Both the position numbers and the translations under genes were made by a program. From Smittium mucronatum (lineage: Eukaryota; Kickxellomycota; Harpellomycetes; Harpellales; Legeriomycetaceae), in assembly GCA_001953115.1 (NCBI GenBank), contig LSSL01000079.1, positions 1 to 37,015 of the forward strand: a stretch of DNA of 37,015 nucleotides, given 5' to 3'. The notes below the pieces were generated by a model. It searched no databases. It had not been told where the DNA came from and saw nothing but the letters and a program-made list of their open reading frames with translations. This document shows positions 11,353 to 24,178 of this stretch, in pieces; the stretch's first letter is position 1; each line of letters begins with the position of its first letter.

Positions 11353-13000
11353 ATACGTCGACCCCAATCAGTCTCAATCTACTATTGTCTTGTTTCTTTT
11401 ACTGAAATCTATAAAACATTCAATTGGAAATGGCCAAACCTATGTTTCTCCAAACAGTGGCTAAACTAAGGTTGTATATCCAATGAACTAAAGGCAGGAA
11501 CTCTGACTCTTCCATCTATTACCAAATCCAAAGCGCGAATGTGATCCCAACCGCTTTTGGTCTTTTTTTTAGCCCCTCCCCTCCCCTCCCCCACCCAGAC
11601 ATGTATCGAGCCTCTGATCTGCTTATAAACAAGCCATTTAATTTCTACTTGCAGTTTTAAGATGTAGCCAATAGATATCGTGCATCTGATATTCTACATC
11701 AATATCGTGTTTTCTAATCGGGATTGCAATCCGTCGCGTCCCATTTTGCCAACTCCTAGCCAAGGGGGCGGAGTCAGGGTGGGGATTGATATCAATGCTG
11801 AAATCTATATTCCTTTTTTTTTTTCTTAGTCCAAAAAGGATTTGTCATCCTTGGAATTAAATTCTTTAGCCTTGTGCATTCCAAGGTTATTTTTATTTGA
11901 TTATTCCCACGGAATTTTATTAGCTGCGAAATCAGGACCCCTCTAAACCTCCCCCCCAAAGTTTGACTATATTTGCCTATTCACTAATTTCGCCCTAGTT
12001 TCTGTTTGAATATCCAAATAATTAGGGAAAAAGCATTAAAGTCTGTATCCAATTGGGTCAATCAACCGGCTTTTTTTCTTTACGAGGGATTGCAATAAAA
12101 AGAATTTGTTAATAGTGAAATATCTCTTTGTCGTGGTTGTATATACTGTGCTTATTCAGTCTTGGAGAATTTCTGCCTTAACATGTAACCATCAACTAAC
12201 TTAATTTTTTTAGATGCGTAAATTCGCGTATAATAAAAAAGCACTTAAATTGGATGCATACTTATTTAATATTTGCCAATGCAATATTAATTGGCTTGTT
12301 TGATAAATCCCTTTACACCCAGGATGATCTGTATATTTTGATTTAATTGAATTAAAGAATCAATTTTCTGATTATATATATATATTGAGATCAAAGCGAT
12401 TTAAATATTGGAGATTAATGATAATAAAATACAGTCAACTGAAAGTTAAAGGGAAAGTTTGGTTTTTATTTGGGGTGGGGGTTTATTTCTGGTCAATGAC
12501 ATTTATTCATAAAACCCATCAAACTATTTGAGTGTAACAAGACTATTCACATAAAGTATCCCCTCTTTTTAGCTAGTTTCGCTTATAGAGGGTCCCACAT
12601 TTTGTCTCCGATAATGCTTTCCATGTATTATTACAAGTAGGTCTTGACATTTGGACTTGCTGATCGCAAAAATTCCTTATTATTAATCTGTCTACCAATA
12701 TACCGATATTTTTTAGCATGAAAAAAAGATCCAGTGTATGGATGTGTGCTTAACAGGATTAATGGTAATTGTAATATTCTGAAAAATCGGATCATTTAAC
12801 TTGGTTTTCCTGCCAAACCCGACCGGCACCAAAACTTTGATCCACTGTTTATACTAGAGAATCATGGTGCATATCGAGATTTTGAATGAAAAAAAAAAAC
12901 ATATCGGCTATTCCAACTCTTTTTTCTACCAATATTTCCTATTTTTCTATCCATTTAATGTTACTTTAGTTAAAAAAGTGTCTGTAACATATTGGTGATT

Positions 13001-14481
13001 AAGTCATTAAGAAATTAAATTAAAAATACAAGATGCAAATACCAAAAACAAGTTTAATAAAGCTTCAAGGCATAAACTCAAATCAGTGCAACTAAGTGTA
13101 AGGATTTATAAATTGCATATTTCATTGGATGCTTTCATATTATATATTTGCTTTTTTTTTCTTAATTCTAAAAAAAAAAAAAAGTTAATAACAAATTTCA
13201 ATTTTTTCAAATATAATGGATTTCTCGGAAAAAACATAAAACTTTATCACATAATTTATTTTATTTAGCATTTTTTATGGATATACAACAATAAACGCAA
13301 AGAGACTTAATTTTTTCATTTCAAATTTTATATATATTCGAGAAAAATTGAGTTTTCTTTTCAGAAACTTTCCAAACTATTGTTAAATCTGAATTTTATA
13401 AATGCAACTAGTGATATGTTTTTTATACCCATCCAAACAAAAAATATATTTATCGATTTTAAAAGGGTACAAAACATCTCATTTAGTCTCTTATTTTCAC
13501 GAAATATTCTAGAAATTACATTTAAAGTGCTGTCAAAAAATCACCTAATAATGACGTTTTTTTAATTTTAATTTTTTGATAAAATTATAATAGAAATGAG
13601 TGTTTTTTATATCCTCCCAAAATTAATTCTTTGTTATGGGTAATAAGAGTACCATGTATCGTATTTATGAACATATTGCCCTAGAGTCCTCATCCTTTAT
13701 CATTACTTATGTAAGGGTTTTAATCTGGCTAATCAAGCTTTAAAGAAAAGTTTTGGTTTAAAAAATTGATCTTCGATCATTATTAGTTTTTTTTATTTTC
13801 TCATTCAATTAAAATTTTTGAAAAAAAATACCAAATTACATTATCACTAATTCTCTTTTTTCTAAAAAAGAAATATTTCCCAACAAAAAATCCCTTTCCA
13901 AATCGTACTTTTTTTCCCTTTTTACTCTTTTCTGATTTTTTTTAACTGAATTTTATCACATATATATATATATACCCCAATCCTTACTTGTTTTATTTTA
14001 TCTTTTTTCTTTAAATTGTGATTTCTTTGAATCTGTCTATGATTTATTTTATATAAACTATTAAACTGATTAACATTATTGGTTTTTAGGTTATCACATT
14101 TAAATCGCCCAAACTATATTCTGCCTACATTATAAATTTCAGGTATTTTTAACCAACTAAAATATACAATACAAGCATATCTACCATTTAAAAAGTGAAA
14201 AAGAATGCTTTTTAGACGCAGAAAAGTGTTTTAAAGGTTAAAAAGATCTTTAGAACTCTTAATCAAAATGCAATATCCTCTGAATATCAAAACTTCCCGG
14301 AATTCGAATAATTATTTTCTTAAAATGCTTCAATTTTTCTTTTGATTTAAATTTAAATAATGTAAAGAAAAAGTCTCAATTAATTATTTGTGACTTTCTA
14401 GGCCTATGAAAATATTTTTTTTAGCATAATTACGGGAATAAACTCACTAAATATAATTCAAAATTGAAGAAAAATTAAAAT
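13001..14481. other. AT-rich stretch before the assembly gap
   Basis: Composition drops back to the A/T-dominated state of the left desert. Two plus-strand open frames (about 13086-13268 and 13380-13565) have low-complexity, F/I/K/N-rich translations and no recognisable family, so I treat them as chance. A short (TA)n lies near 13960-13974. Confidence 0.6.
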
Positions 14482-15085
14482 NNNNNNNNNNNNNNNNNNN
14501 NNNNNNNNNNNNNNNNNNNNNNNNNNNNNNNNNNNNNNNNNNNNNNNNNNNNNNNNNNNNNNNNNNNNNNNNNNNNNNNNNNNNNNNNNNNNNNNNNNNN
14601 NNNNNNNNNNNNNNNNNNNNNNNNNNNNNNNNNNNNNNNNNNNNNNNNNNNNNNNNNNNNNNNNNNNNNNNNNNNNNNNNNNNNNNNNNNNNNNNNNNNN
14701 NNNNNNNNNNNNNNNNNNNNNNNNNNNNNNNNNNNNNNNNNNNNNNNNNNNNNNNNNNNNNNNNNNNNNNNNNNNNNNNNNNNNNNNNNNNNNNNNNNNN
14801 NNNNNNNNNNNNNNNNNNNNNNNNNNNNNNNNNNNNNNNNNNNNNNNNNNNNNNNNNNNNNNNNNNNNNNNNNNNNNNNNNNNNNNNNNNNNNNNNNNNN
14901 NNNNNNNNNNNNNNNNNNNNNNNNNNNNNNNNNNNNNNNNNNNNNNNNNNNNNNNNNNNNNNNNNNNNNNNNNNNNNNNNNNNNNNNNNNNNNNNNNNNN
15001 NNNNNNNNNNNNNNNNNNNNNNNNNNNNNNNNNNNNNNNNNNNNNNNNNNNNNNNNNNNNNNNNNNNNNNNNNNNNNNNNNNNNN
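14482..15085. other. Assembly gap (604 N)
   Basis: Unknown bases fill 14482-15085, so nothing can be said about the content or the true length. Both flanks are AT-rich, so a repeat that broke the assembly is a reasonable guess. Confidence 0.99.
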
Positions 15086-18000
15086 TGAACCATTTTTGAA
15101 CCCCTGGATCCTTTTCATAAGAAGAAAATTTTAAAAAAAATTCTCGTGCGTTTTATTCAACGACGATATATTGACAGCATAAAATGTTTTATTTCATTTT
15201 TTTTGCTAATTTTTTAAAAAAAAACTAAAGAGGGATAAATTATGACGGTTTAATATGTATATAAATATTTTGTTAAAAAAGATGTATATAAGATCCACTT
15301 AAAATATCTACTTGTTGTAATTTTAGCTTATTTTATTAATTTCAAAATAAAATTTTTCTCTTTTCTCGTTATTCAACATGTTTTTTTCACTTCTTCAAAA
15401 GAATTTGCAATTAAATTCCATGGTTTGGTATTTAACCTAAATTTTACATGCAGAATTGTGGATCTATAATAATTTAATTTTTCCAAATTTTCAAACTCAT
15501 CACTCAAACTTTTAAAAGATAAATATTTTTATAAATTAGTATATTTTATTATTGTATGTATTAAATCGGGGGGTTTTTTTTGTTTTTTTGACATAAGATA
15601 CAATTCTGGAATGATTTCAAAAAAACTCCGATAAATTAGATTGACATAATATCATATTACGCTTTTTAAATACTGTTAAAATATGTATATCTATTACTTT
15701 TGATGTTTTACTGTTTGAATGTCAAAAGGATAATTTCGTTCTTTAATCCATTTACCTTTTTTCAAAAAAGAAAGAGAATTTCGAAACAAAATTTTTTTTC
15801 TTTCACCTAATTAGAAATATATTTTTAATTAAACTTAAATGAAAGAATAACTAATAAAAATTTAGTATTCAAAAAATTAAATAAAACCCCCTGTGATGAA
15901 AAAAGCAAATTTAAATGGCTAATTAAACACATATATGACCAATTTATATTTCCATTATTAATCATGAAAAAAATCATATTTCAATAGTTTTAGAGTACTA
16001 GGAAATGTGAAAATATACTTAATTCTTTCGAAATATACATTTAATGCTTTACTTGATAAAAATCCCTTGATTTGATTTCTTTTAGAAAAAAATCCAAAAA
16101 AAAAAAAAAAATTAAGCTAGAAAATTCGTCGATTTTTTTTGATAAATATTAGCAAGTTAGACGCGATATCAAAAAATAAATGGTTAATATTTGCTCTCAT
16201 TATAAAAATTATAGTTCTAGGATATTTTTTTCAAAATTTCAGGGATATGAACTCGGTTATTTGGTTAATTTTGGTCAATCAGTCAAGAATTAATTAATAA
16301 AATTAGAATATAGCACGACTTATTATTAAATTTTGGAAAATAATTTGTTTTTGGCTTTTATTTCTTTTTATTTTTTTTTTAATATTTACAAAAAGCAAAT
16401 TTTATAATTTTATTCATTGTTTTCCTTTAATCAATTATTGGAATAAAAATATGATTTTTGTATTTATTCTAATAAAAAGGGTGTGGATTTAAATTATTTG
16501 AACCTTATTTTGTTTATTATTTAATCAAAATAATTTTTTAAGAAGGTTATATAATAGGATTGGAAAATTCATCGGAATTTTTTACTTATAATTATCGCCT
16601 TCGAACTCTAAATCAATAAAAAAAAGAATTTTTTTTTTTATTTATGGAGGATTATCGTTTGAATCTCCCCTGGTCCCCATAATTTTTTTTGAAAAATATC
16701 CTGAAATACCGAAAATCAGATTATTTCAGTTGAAAAGATAATATCTTAAAAAATAAATCAATTATTTGGTATATAATATTTTTTAGATGAAGAAAAGAAG
16801 AATGAAAAAAGTTATCAAGATATATTATTTATTTATTTAATCCCTTAATCATAAAAAATCTCGCTATCACTTTTAACTTATTTCTCAAATTTTTTTTATT
16901 TAGAAAAACTTCGATTGAAAAGGGAATTCAGGAAAAATTTTACTAGAATTATATTTTTAATTTTTTTTTCTCTTCGGGGTTTAAGTAAAAAAAATTATTT
17001 AATTTAAAATTTTAAAACTTATCTATTCTTCTGAGTTCATTTCGATTTTTTAAGTATGTTTATTTTTAGGCTAAATTTTTTTCTAACCCTTTCGAATTCC
17101 GTGAATTTTTATCTCAAAAGGATAGTCTAAATTTCTTTATCAAGAAAGATAAAGCTATTTAAACTTTCATTTAAGGCTTTCTTATATTTGATTAAAAAAA
17201 ATAAAGTTAAATTACCACTATAGTGTTAATTATTCAATTATTAAATTATTTATATATTTTTTAATAAATATATGTATTCAAATTTTAAACGTAAATTTTA
17301 CTTAATAATTTCAAAAAAAAAATTTTGAAAAGGCAGAATTTTGCAACTATTTCCCATTATCATTTAGTTCCGATAAATTTAAGTATAAAATTGGGGGAGG
17401 AGTTTGTTTCTTATTATTTATTCATTAGTAAATCTTTTAAGAAAGATATATACTATAAGATTGAATGGTTTAAACATGTGCATTATTTGAATTTTTTTAA
17501 TGAAACTGAATTAAAATTGACTATTTGAAAATCCGATAAATAAAATCAACTTTCTATTTATGATTTCTATTTGTTTGTTTTAACTAATAAAAAGCGTAAG
17601 AATAAATTATAAACTCAGAAAAAAATTTACCTCCTCGCGGTATATTAAAAACATTATAAAAATAATTATTTTTAATATATATAATACATAAAATTGGATT
17701 TGAAGAAACTCTCCTTTCTCTAAGACAAAATTAGTCTGCTTTTTAATTGTCTACAAAAAAATTTCCATTAAAACACCTAAGAAGCTTTCAAAAAATACTT
17801 ATTTTTTTTAAAAAAAAGAATAATCAAGCAGGGTATATATATAATTAAATCCAGAATTATGAAGATAATAAAATTTTCACTATAAAATGAAATTCTGATT
17901 GAAATGATTGAGCCTTGTATAAACTGAGTATCTAAATGTAAATAAATATTTTATAAGATAATATTTGAATTTTTTTTTTTGGTTCTGGATTTCTATACAA

Positions 18001-18875
18001 TATGAAAAACCCCATAATCTCCATAAATGAAAATTTTTTATAAAAAAATATAAATATTTACTAAACCGTTTTAAGTTTAGTACATTTATAGAAAGACTGT
18101 TTACAACTACAAAAGAATATTTTTTGTATGGATTCAGTCTAAACACACATATTTATCCTTTCTCTTATTAAAAAAATAATTAAATTAATATATATATGTG
18201 GGAGATTCATTTCAAGATCAAACGCTTTTTTCCCACAAGTATTATAGGCCGATATTACTTAAGTATACTATTGGCTTAATACCTATTTACTGTTTTCAAA
18301 ATTGTGGAAAACTTACCTAATTTAGATTTTTTCCAAATCATTATTTGCTAAAATTGAATATTATTCGAATAAAAAAAAGCTCATTAATAATCAGTATTTT
18401 TACTAAAAAGAAATAAAAATCTCATACAAGTAAAACGTCTGTTTTTTCTAAGAATATGACATATTATAACAGGGGTAAATTTTCCTAATATGAAGAATTT
18501 AATATGAAAGACATTTTTCCATAATTTGGGATTTAAAGAGAATTTTTATTTAATAAATTTAAAATGGTTTATCTTTCAAATCTCGGGTTTGGTATAAATT
18601 TTTTTCAAAAGTTATCAAATATATTTTTGATACAAAAAATTATAGATACTAGCTTTTTTTTCTTGATATTGATATAAAAATTTCTATTTCAAAATTTCAA
18701 ATTAGTAGGTATGTATTAGTTTGAGAAATAGAAAAAAAACATAATATAGAAGAGATTTTACAAAGAAAATTAGATGTTTTTTATATCATTTGTTACTATT
18801 TCTATATAATTCTTGCAAAATTTATGAATAAATTTTAATTTCTGTGGCTTTAAAAAATTAGAGAATTTAGTTTTG

Positions 18876-18910
18876 ATATATATATATATAACAGTAATAA
18901 TAATAATAAT
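18876..18910. repeat. (AT)n followed by (TAA)n
   Basis: About seven AT units are followed, after ACAG, by five tandem TAA units. This is a compound simple repeat. Confidence 0.85.
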
Positions 18911-19577
18911 TTCCCTTAAATGGTGTTTTATAGTATTTATCATTCATTTAGAGACATATATTGATTAATATTGAATGCTATAAAATTTTTTTTTAACAAA
19001 GTGACATCTTTCTACGCTAAAGAAATTAATTTCAAAATATATGCCTCTAAAAAGTATAAATTTGTGTTTTTCTCTTTTATATAACAAGGGTCAGTTTTTA
19101 AACGTAATAATTCATACTTAATAAAAAAATCATTATTTATCAAATATATAAATCCTCATAATTTTTGAGCATTAAAACAGACAAAATTTGTTTTTATTAT
19201 CCTGATGCGTTTGCTATTATTATTAATTTATCTAGATAATATTTAGTTTAAAGAAAAATTTATCGCATCAATTGAAAAATTATTTATTTGAATGATATAA
19301 AATATTAATCATTAACTTTAAGTTTATATGTGTAATATTTGTACACATTTTTTATTTTTGAGCCAGTTTTTAATAAAAATCAAATAAAAAATTATAAAGA
19401 GAAGGAGCAGGAGAAAGAGAAAAAATTTATTTGGTACATAATATCGAGGAATAAAATAAAACTAATTGGAAGATAATCGTTTTTTAAGAATAAATAATTG
19501 TAAATAAAAATTTGATTTGCAAAAATATCTATAAGGAATTATCTAAATTATTATTTTCCTTTTTTTAATAAAATTGG

Positions 19578-19605
19578 TAATCTACGAAATTATTTCTGTA
19601 GATTA
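19578..19605. repeat. Near-perfect 13-bp palindromic hairpin
   Basis: TAATCTAC and its reverse complement GTAGATTA enclose a second pair, GAAAT and ATTTC, around a single T, with one T bulged. The result is a 28-nt sequence that can fold almost completely on itself, so it could extrude as a cruciform. No gene flanks it. Confidence 0.65.
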
Positions 19606-21662
19606 ATTATGTTAAAATTTTATTTTTTAAAAATAAACATCTGGTAACTTAAAAAATAAACTTTACGAGAAAGTATTTCAAGGAAAAAATAACGATATTT
19701 TACATAATTTAGGGTTTAGTAAAAAATTTCCTCCAATAAACTAAAAATTTAAGTATAATCCTTTGATAAGAAAAATGGGTGTGTGTTTTTGGAGATATTA
19801 TTTTAAGAAAGATGGAAAAAAATAAGCAGTAAACACATAACGTGCTTTTATAGTAGTTAATGGTTGGAAGATAAAAATAGAAAGCAAAAAAATTACTGTA
19901 TAAAGGAAAAAAGGTACTCTTAATTAGATCAACACACATTATTTTTTCTCGATTATTACAATTTCTGATTATAATTAGTTCATTTTTAAAAATAATAATA
20001 GAAAAAACCCCTTTAATAATATATTAGATAACCAATGTTTTTATCAAATCTAACCTAAAAATATATATCATCGATTCAAATGAAGAATTCACGAGAAAAT
20101 TATCTAAAAATCATCATGGTTTAAGTTACAACCCATATGAAATTCCATCCATTTACGCGTCTTGCTATCTTATTCAATATCTCTATTCAATAAAATTATA
20201 AATTCTAAACACTCAATTTACTGTGTATTAAATTTTTAAAAAGGCATATCAACATAAACCAACAAAAAACATTCCTTAAAGCTACAGTATAATTAAAGTG
20301 TTCTCATAATGTAATTAATAATAATTTTCTATTTTATTTGCTATACCACAATCATATCCCACTATTTAATAGAATTTATAAAAGAAAACAACGAAGTACT
20401 CTGTAAATTAAAATTCTCAAACTTATAGATTTTTTTAATGATAAATAAAAATCTAATTATATCCTATTATAGCTTGGGCCCGATTTTTGAAATTTAAAGT
20501 ATTTCATATCATAATACTCCTGAAATACTATCACTGAAGAAAAAGAATAAATAAAACTGACGATAAAATTCTATTTTCAGGAAAAATTAATCTTATTTTT
20601 TATTTTTTATCTTTCCATAATAATTCTCAAAATAAAAATCTTTTAGAAACCAATTTTTCCTAAAAAAATCGCAAATAAATCAGATCTTCATGGCAAATAG
20701 TTAAATTTATTTGTTTTAAAATACTGATTTTATTCATTTATTAATCTTTTCGGCCTATTTTTTTTTAAAAGAAAATTGTTTGATCTTTTATTTAAAATAT
20801 ATATTTAAATATCTTCTACTATTTCTTCAATTATTTTGTAATAGATCGAATAAATTATTCATTTATACATTCTATAATATTAAATACAGATCAAATAAAA
20901 AAAATTAAATCTTTTCTTTAAAAATTCCCATTTCAATAAAATAGTCAATAAAAAATAATCAATAAAAAATGTTTCATGCACTTTTTATTTAAAATTTTGC
21001 AATTAAATTTATGCATCAAATGTATTTTTTTAATATGCAGTAAATAAAACTATTCCTACCCTCTTTGCATTGATATTCACTGAATTTCTTTCTATTATTA
21101 ATAAATTTTACCAAAATTTTCACGATTTTTTTTATTAGAGATTATTTTCTTAAAATTTTAATAATATCTGTCTTTTGATCAACCTGGAAGCTTTTTTATT
21201 AAAGGGGGTAAAATAAAATGTTCTATAAATATTAACTTAATATCTAAAAAATTTAAAAAATTTACACGTACTAAATAAGGCTTAATTTTATAAATATAAA
21301 CTAAATAAAATTGTGGTTCCAATTTGAAATATAAAAAAGATGTAAAAATTTTTTTATATCTCCGTAAATATTTATTTAAACTCTTTTGAGGATAATTTTA
21401 AGAGCATTTTACAAATATTTCCCTCTTCAATACTAAAATTTCTCTCTTTGGACTGCAATATTTTTCAGTTTTGTTATGAAATGGTATTATTTTGCAAAAT
21501 ATTCAGACTTTTAAAGTAATAAAAGATGAGATAATATTTAATCAATGTTTTTTTAACAGGAATATGGCACATATTTTCTTCCTAAATCCAAATATTTATG
21601 ATTTATAGTTTATTATGCTATAATAACTTATATATTTAGATGGATAAATGTTATGATTCTTA

Positions 21663-21683
21663 TATTTCATATTTCATATTTCG
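21663..21683. repeat. TATTTCR heptamer tandem repeat, three copies
   Basis: TATTTCA, TATTTCA and TATTTCG lie head to tail. This is a minor simple repeat. Confidence 0.75.
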
Positions 21684-23536
21684 TATCTCAAATTTTATCT
21701 TTTAATTTCCTGTGGATATTCTAATAATTTTACTTTTGAAAATAGCCCCATAGAATCACTTCTCGGAGCATAAAAGGTATTTGGAATATTTTATCGAAAT
21801 TTCTTGATATATTTATATCCATTTATGTCAGTAATCTTTAATTTTAAACTATGCCAAACCATCTCTAGATGATTCTAAAATCCATTTAATTTTTTAAAGA
21901 TATAAATAACTGATGTGATAAATTTTCACAGATATAATTAAATCTCTTTGAATGAACTGTGATTTTTTTTCAGAATCTAATCTTATCAACTACCCCAAAA
22001 ATAAGTTTTTTTTTTCAAAAAATTTACCTTATTGACCAAATATTCATTGATACTAAAAATTGACTTCTCATAATTTTCATAATGACTTATATTTCTTTAT
22101 AAATATTTTTTTAAATAAACCGGTCTGTGCTTTGGAAGATTGTAGAGGTGAAAAAGTTGAAAATTCTGACTAATTTATATTTGATTTTTAAAGCTAATTA
22201 GCTAAATATGTGTTCTTTATTGCTAATTTAATGAAAAGAAAAACCTGATTTTTTATAATAAATTTTGAAAGCAATTTTTTATTAATTAAAATAAATTGGT
22301 TAGAAATTTCTCATTTTTAACTTATATTATTTTAAATTTTTTTAAGGGATATGTTCAATTATAGATAAAAAATTTAACCAATGAATATAAAGATTGGATA
22401 TTTAATTAAATCTAACTCCAATGCCTCGATCTAGTAGTTCCGCGTGTACACGAATTGTCTCAAGGATTAAAATTTGGATTGAAGCTGAGATTTTTATTCA
22501 TTAATTGATTTTTCTGTGTATTTATTTTTGAAAACCATATTTTAAAAAGAGCGAATCGTTTTGGAAAGAAATCTGGTCTATATGCTTTGGTTATTCTATC
22601 ATAATACCAAAAAAAAGTCTACTTAAATGGTTTTTAGATGAAAAAATAGTTCAAATCAAATTTTATAATAAGAATAAAAAGTTAAATTTAGAAATTAATT
22701 TAAAAAATCAAAAAAAAAATACATATATTTATAAGAAATAAACTTGATTTTTCAATCAATCATTTTATTAATTTCATATTTAAGAGTTAATTTTATTCTA
22801 AATTTTCATTTTACAATTGGAAAAAAAATGAAAATTATAAAAGAAAAAAATGTAAATTTTATAATAGAAAATGGGAATCTTTCTGTTGATTTTATAAAAA
22901 CATGGATATATTAAGAAAAATTATCCAATCTATTTTGTAACTCCAAGCTTAGTTTTTTATCCTTAAAAAAATGTAAATTTTGGTAAAAATCACATTTAAA
23001 AGCGTTTTTAATAAATTAAATTATACTGAATATTTGCACGATAATCTTTTGGAAAATGCTCTAAAAAGGTATTTTGGGGAGCATTTTTTTCGGCTTATAT
23101 TATAATTGAACACCCTTCAAGGAGAATTCTTTCACTTTATCTATTGTAAAACAGTGGGGCAGCTTGTAAATAAACTTAAAATGTATTTTTTAAAAAAAAT
23201 CAAAGAAAATAAATTTAGGATTATGGAAAAATATAAAAATTGTATCTGAATTGCAGAAAATTCTATAAATTCATCAAGAATTAGAAAAACTTCAGATGAT
23301 TTTCTGAAAACATTTAAATTTAAATTATGGTAAATATTATTTTCAGCATATATTAAAAAGGGAAAAGATATTATATATATATAATTTATGGGAGAAATAT
23401 TCTAAAATATCTTTTATGCAATAATTTGGAAAGGGTTTCGGGAAAAAAAAACATCAAAAAATTAGCCTTAAGATTATAAAACGGGTGAATTAACCCAACA
23501 ATATGGAAAATATGTATTTTTAATCTATTATTTGCA

Positions 23537-24178
23537 TTAAAATCCCTGAAGGGAGAGAAGGGGGATGATATTTTGATGAATCCGGATCCAATTTACACGT
23601 AAGTGAAGCTCTATAATATATTTGAAATAGAGGAGAAAAAAATCCCAAAAAATAAAGGAGCGTGCGGGAGAGATTGTATACTGTCGGAAGCGGATTCTCT
23701 ATACCAGTTATACTGGTACAAAACATCTCCTCTAAACTTTTGTTGTGCAGCCAATTGCGAGACAACGCGAAACGCACTATTACTATTACTTTCTACGCCC
23801 TCACCCAGAAGAGACTTTAGGGCGGGTATTGCTCCCTTAATCCTCCTATCTACACTTCATCTGTTGGTATGTACTGACAACACTAAGTGTTTGTACAGTT
23901 CCCACGGTAAAAATAATATGCTAGAACTTTACCGGGGGTTTGGGACCGGAACTTAACGAAAGTCCCAGTAAATAAGACACAAGATCCTCCATAACGGGTT
24001 CCCCGGCCAATTCTACCGATGGTTCTAAATCTTTAATTAACTCGAAAGCTTCAATAGAGATCGATGTCAAAACATCACTATCTCCATCTTCTGCCACCTC
24101 TCGCCAAGCGTCCACCTCTGGGGAAAATACATAAGTATAAGCACCGGATTTGATCAAATCATATTTGCGCATAACCAT
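23537..24178 (-). CDS. Unrecognised three-exon gene, about 157 aa
   Basis: I do not recognise this protein. Proposed exons are 24178-23933 (82 codons, directly preceded by an in-frame TGA, so ATG 24178 or the next Met two codons on is the start), 23835-23682 and 23610-23537 (stop TAA). Intron 1 is 97 nt with a strong CCG|GTAAAG donor; its acceptor (ATTAAG) is purine-rich and the weakest part of the model, and CTAAAG 21 nt further in is an alternative. Intron 2 is 71 nt with A|GTATAC donor, a long T/C tract and a TATTATAG acceptor. All joins keep frame. Base use is well above the background in GC. The first part is acidic (PEVDAWREVAEDGDSD), then helical and Leu-rich. The middle has IPALKSLLGEG, SQLAAQQKF and YQYNWYRESASD, and the end is basic and hydrophobic (LRVNWIRIHQNIIPLL). 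No signal peptide or membrane span is evident. It looks like a small soluble alpha-helical protein. Confidence 0.55.

Larger units (their letters stand above)
10531..13000. other. GC-richer non-coding island upstream of RER1
   Basis: This 2.5-kb stretch is visibly richer in G and C than the deserts on either side, with motifs such as CCCCTCCCCTCCCC (around 11580), GGGGGCGGAGTCAGGG (around 11765) and CCCCCCC (around 11951). It should include the RER1 promoter and 5' UTR. Apart from the micro-ORF at 11239, the open stretches are short. One is a roughly 55-codon frame on the plus strand from about 11490 to 11660 that has no start codon at its beginning. I see no tRNA or rRNA. It could hold regulatory DNA, a non-coding RNA gene, or small exons of a gene I failed to assemble. 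Confidence 0.5.
15086..23536. other. AT-rich gene-free desert, middle part
   Basis: This is long A/T-dominated DNA with stops in every frame. Open stretches such as 17325-17528 (+), 17880-18146 (-) and 19709-19939 (-) translate to F/Y/I/K/N-rich peptides. I cannot assign any of them to a family, and open frames of this length are expected by chance in so much sequence. Simple repeats and hairpins are listed separately. A small patch near 22420-22500 is richer in G and C than its surroundings. Confidence 0.6.

Noticed and set aside
11490..11660. Plus-strand frame open for about 55 codons that could be spliced to the micro-ORF at 11239
   Set aside because: The phases can be made to fit, but the only ATG is late, the middle is a Pro/Ser run from the C-rich tract, and no acceptor stands out. 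Not enough for an exon call.
14447..15118. Two minus-strand open frames of over 200 codons across the N gap
   Set aside because: They are open only because N cannot form a stop. Almost all residues are unknown, so they are artefacts.
17880..18146. Minus-strand 88-codon frame rich in Phe, Tyr, Asn and Lys
   Set aside because: It is composition-driven, with no motif, no splice context and no GC rise.
23702..23718. TACCAGT-TAT-ACTGGTA inverted repeat
   Set aside because: It falls inside proposed exon B and encodes Tyr-Gln-Tyr-Asn-Trp-Tyr. The symmetry is most simply a by-product of the coding sequence.
23520..23777. Minus-strand 85-codon frame ending near 23520
   Set aside because: It overlaps exons B and C of the three-exon model in another frame and reads straight through a classical T/C-tract intron. 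The spliced frame has better composition and splice sites.
23603..23956. Plus-strand 117-codon frame
   Set aside because: It is antisense to the proposed minus-strand gene. It reads through that gene's introns and its translation (runs of Leu, Cys) has no family character.
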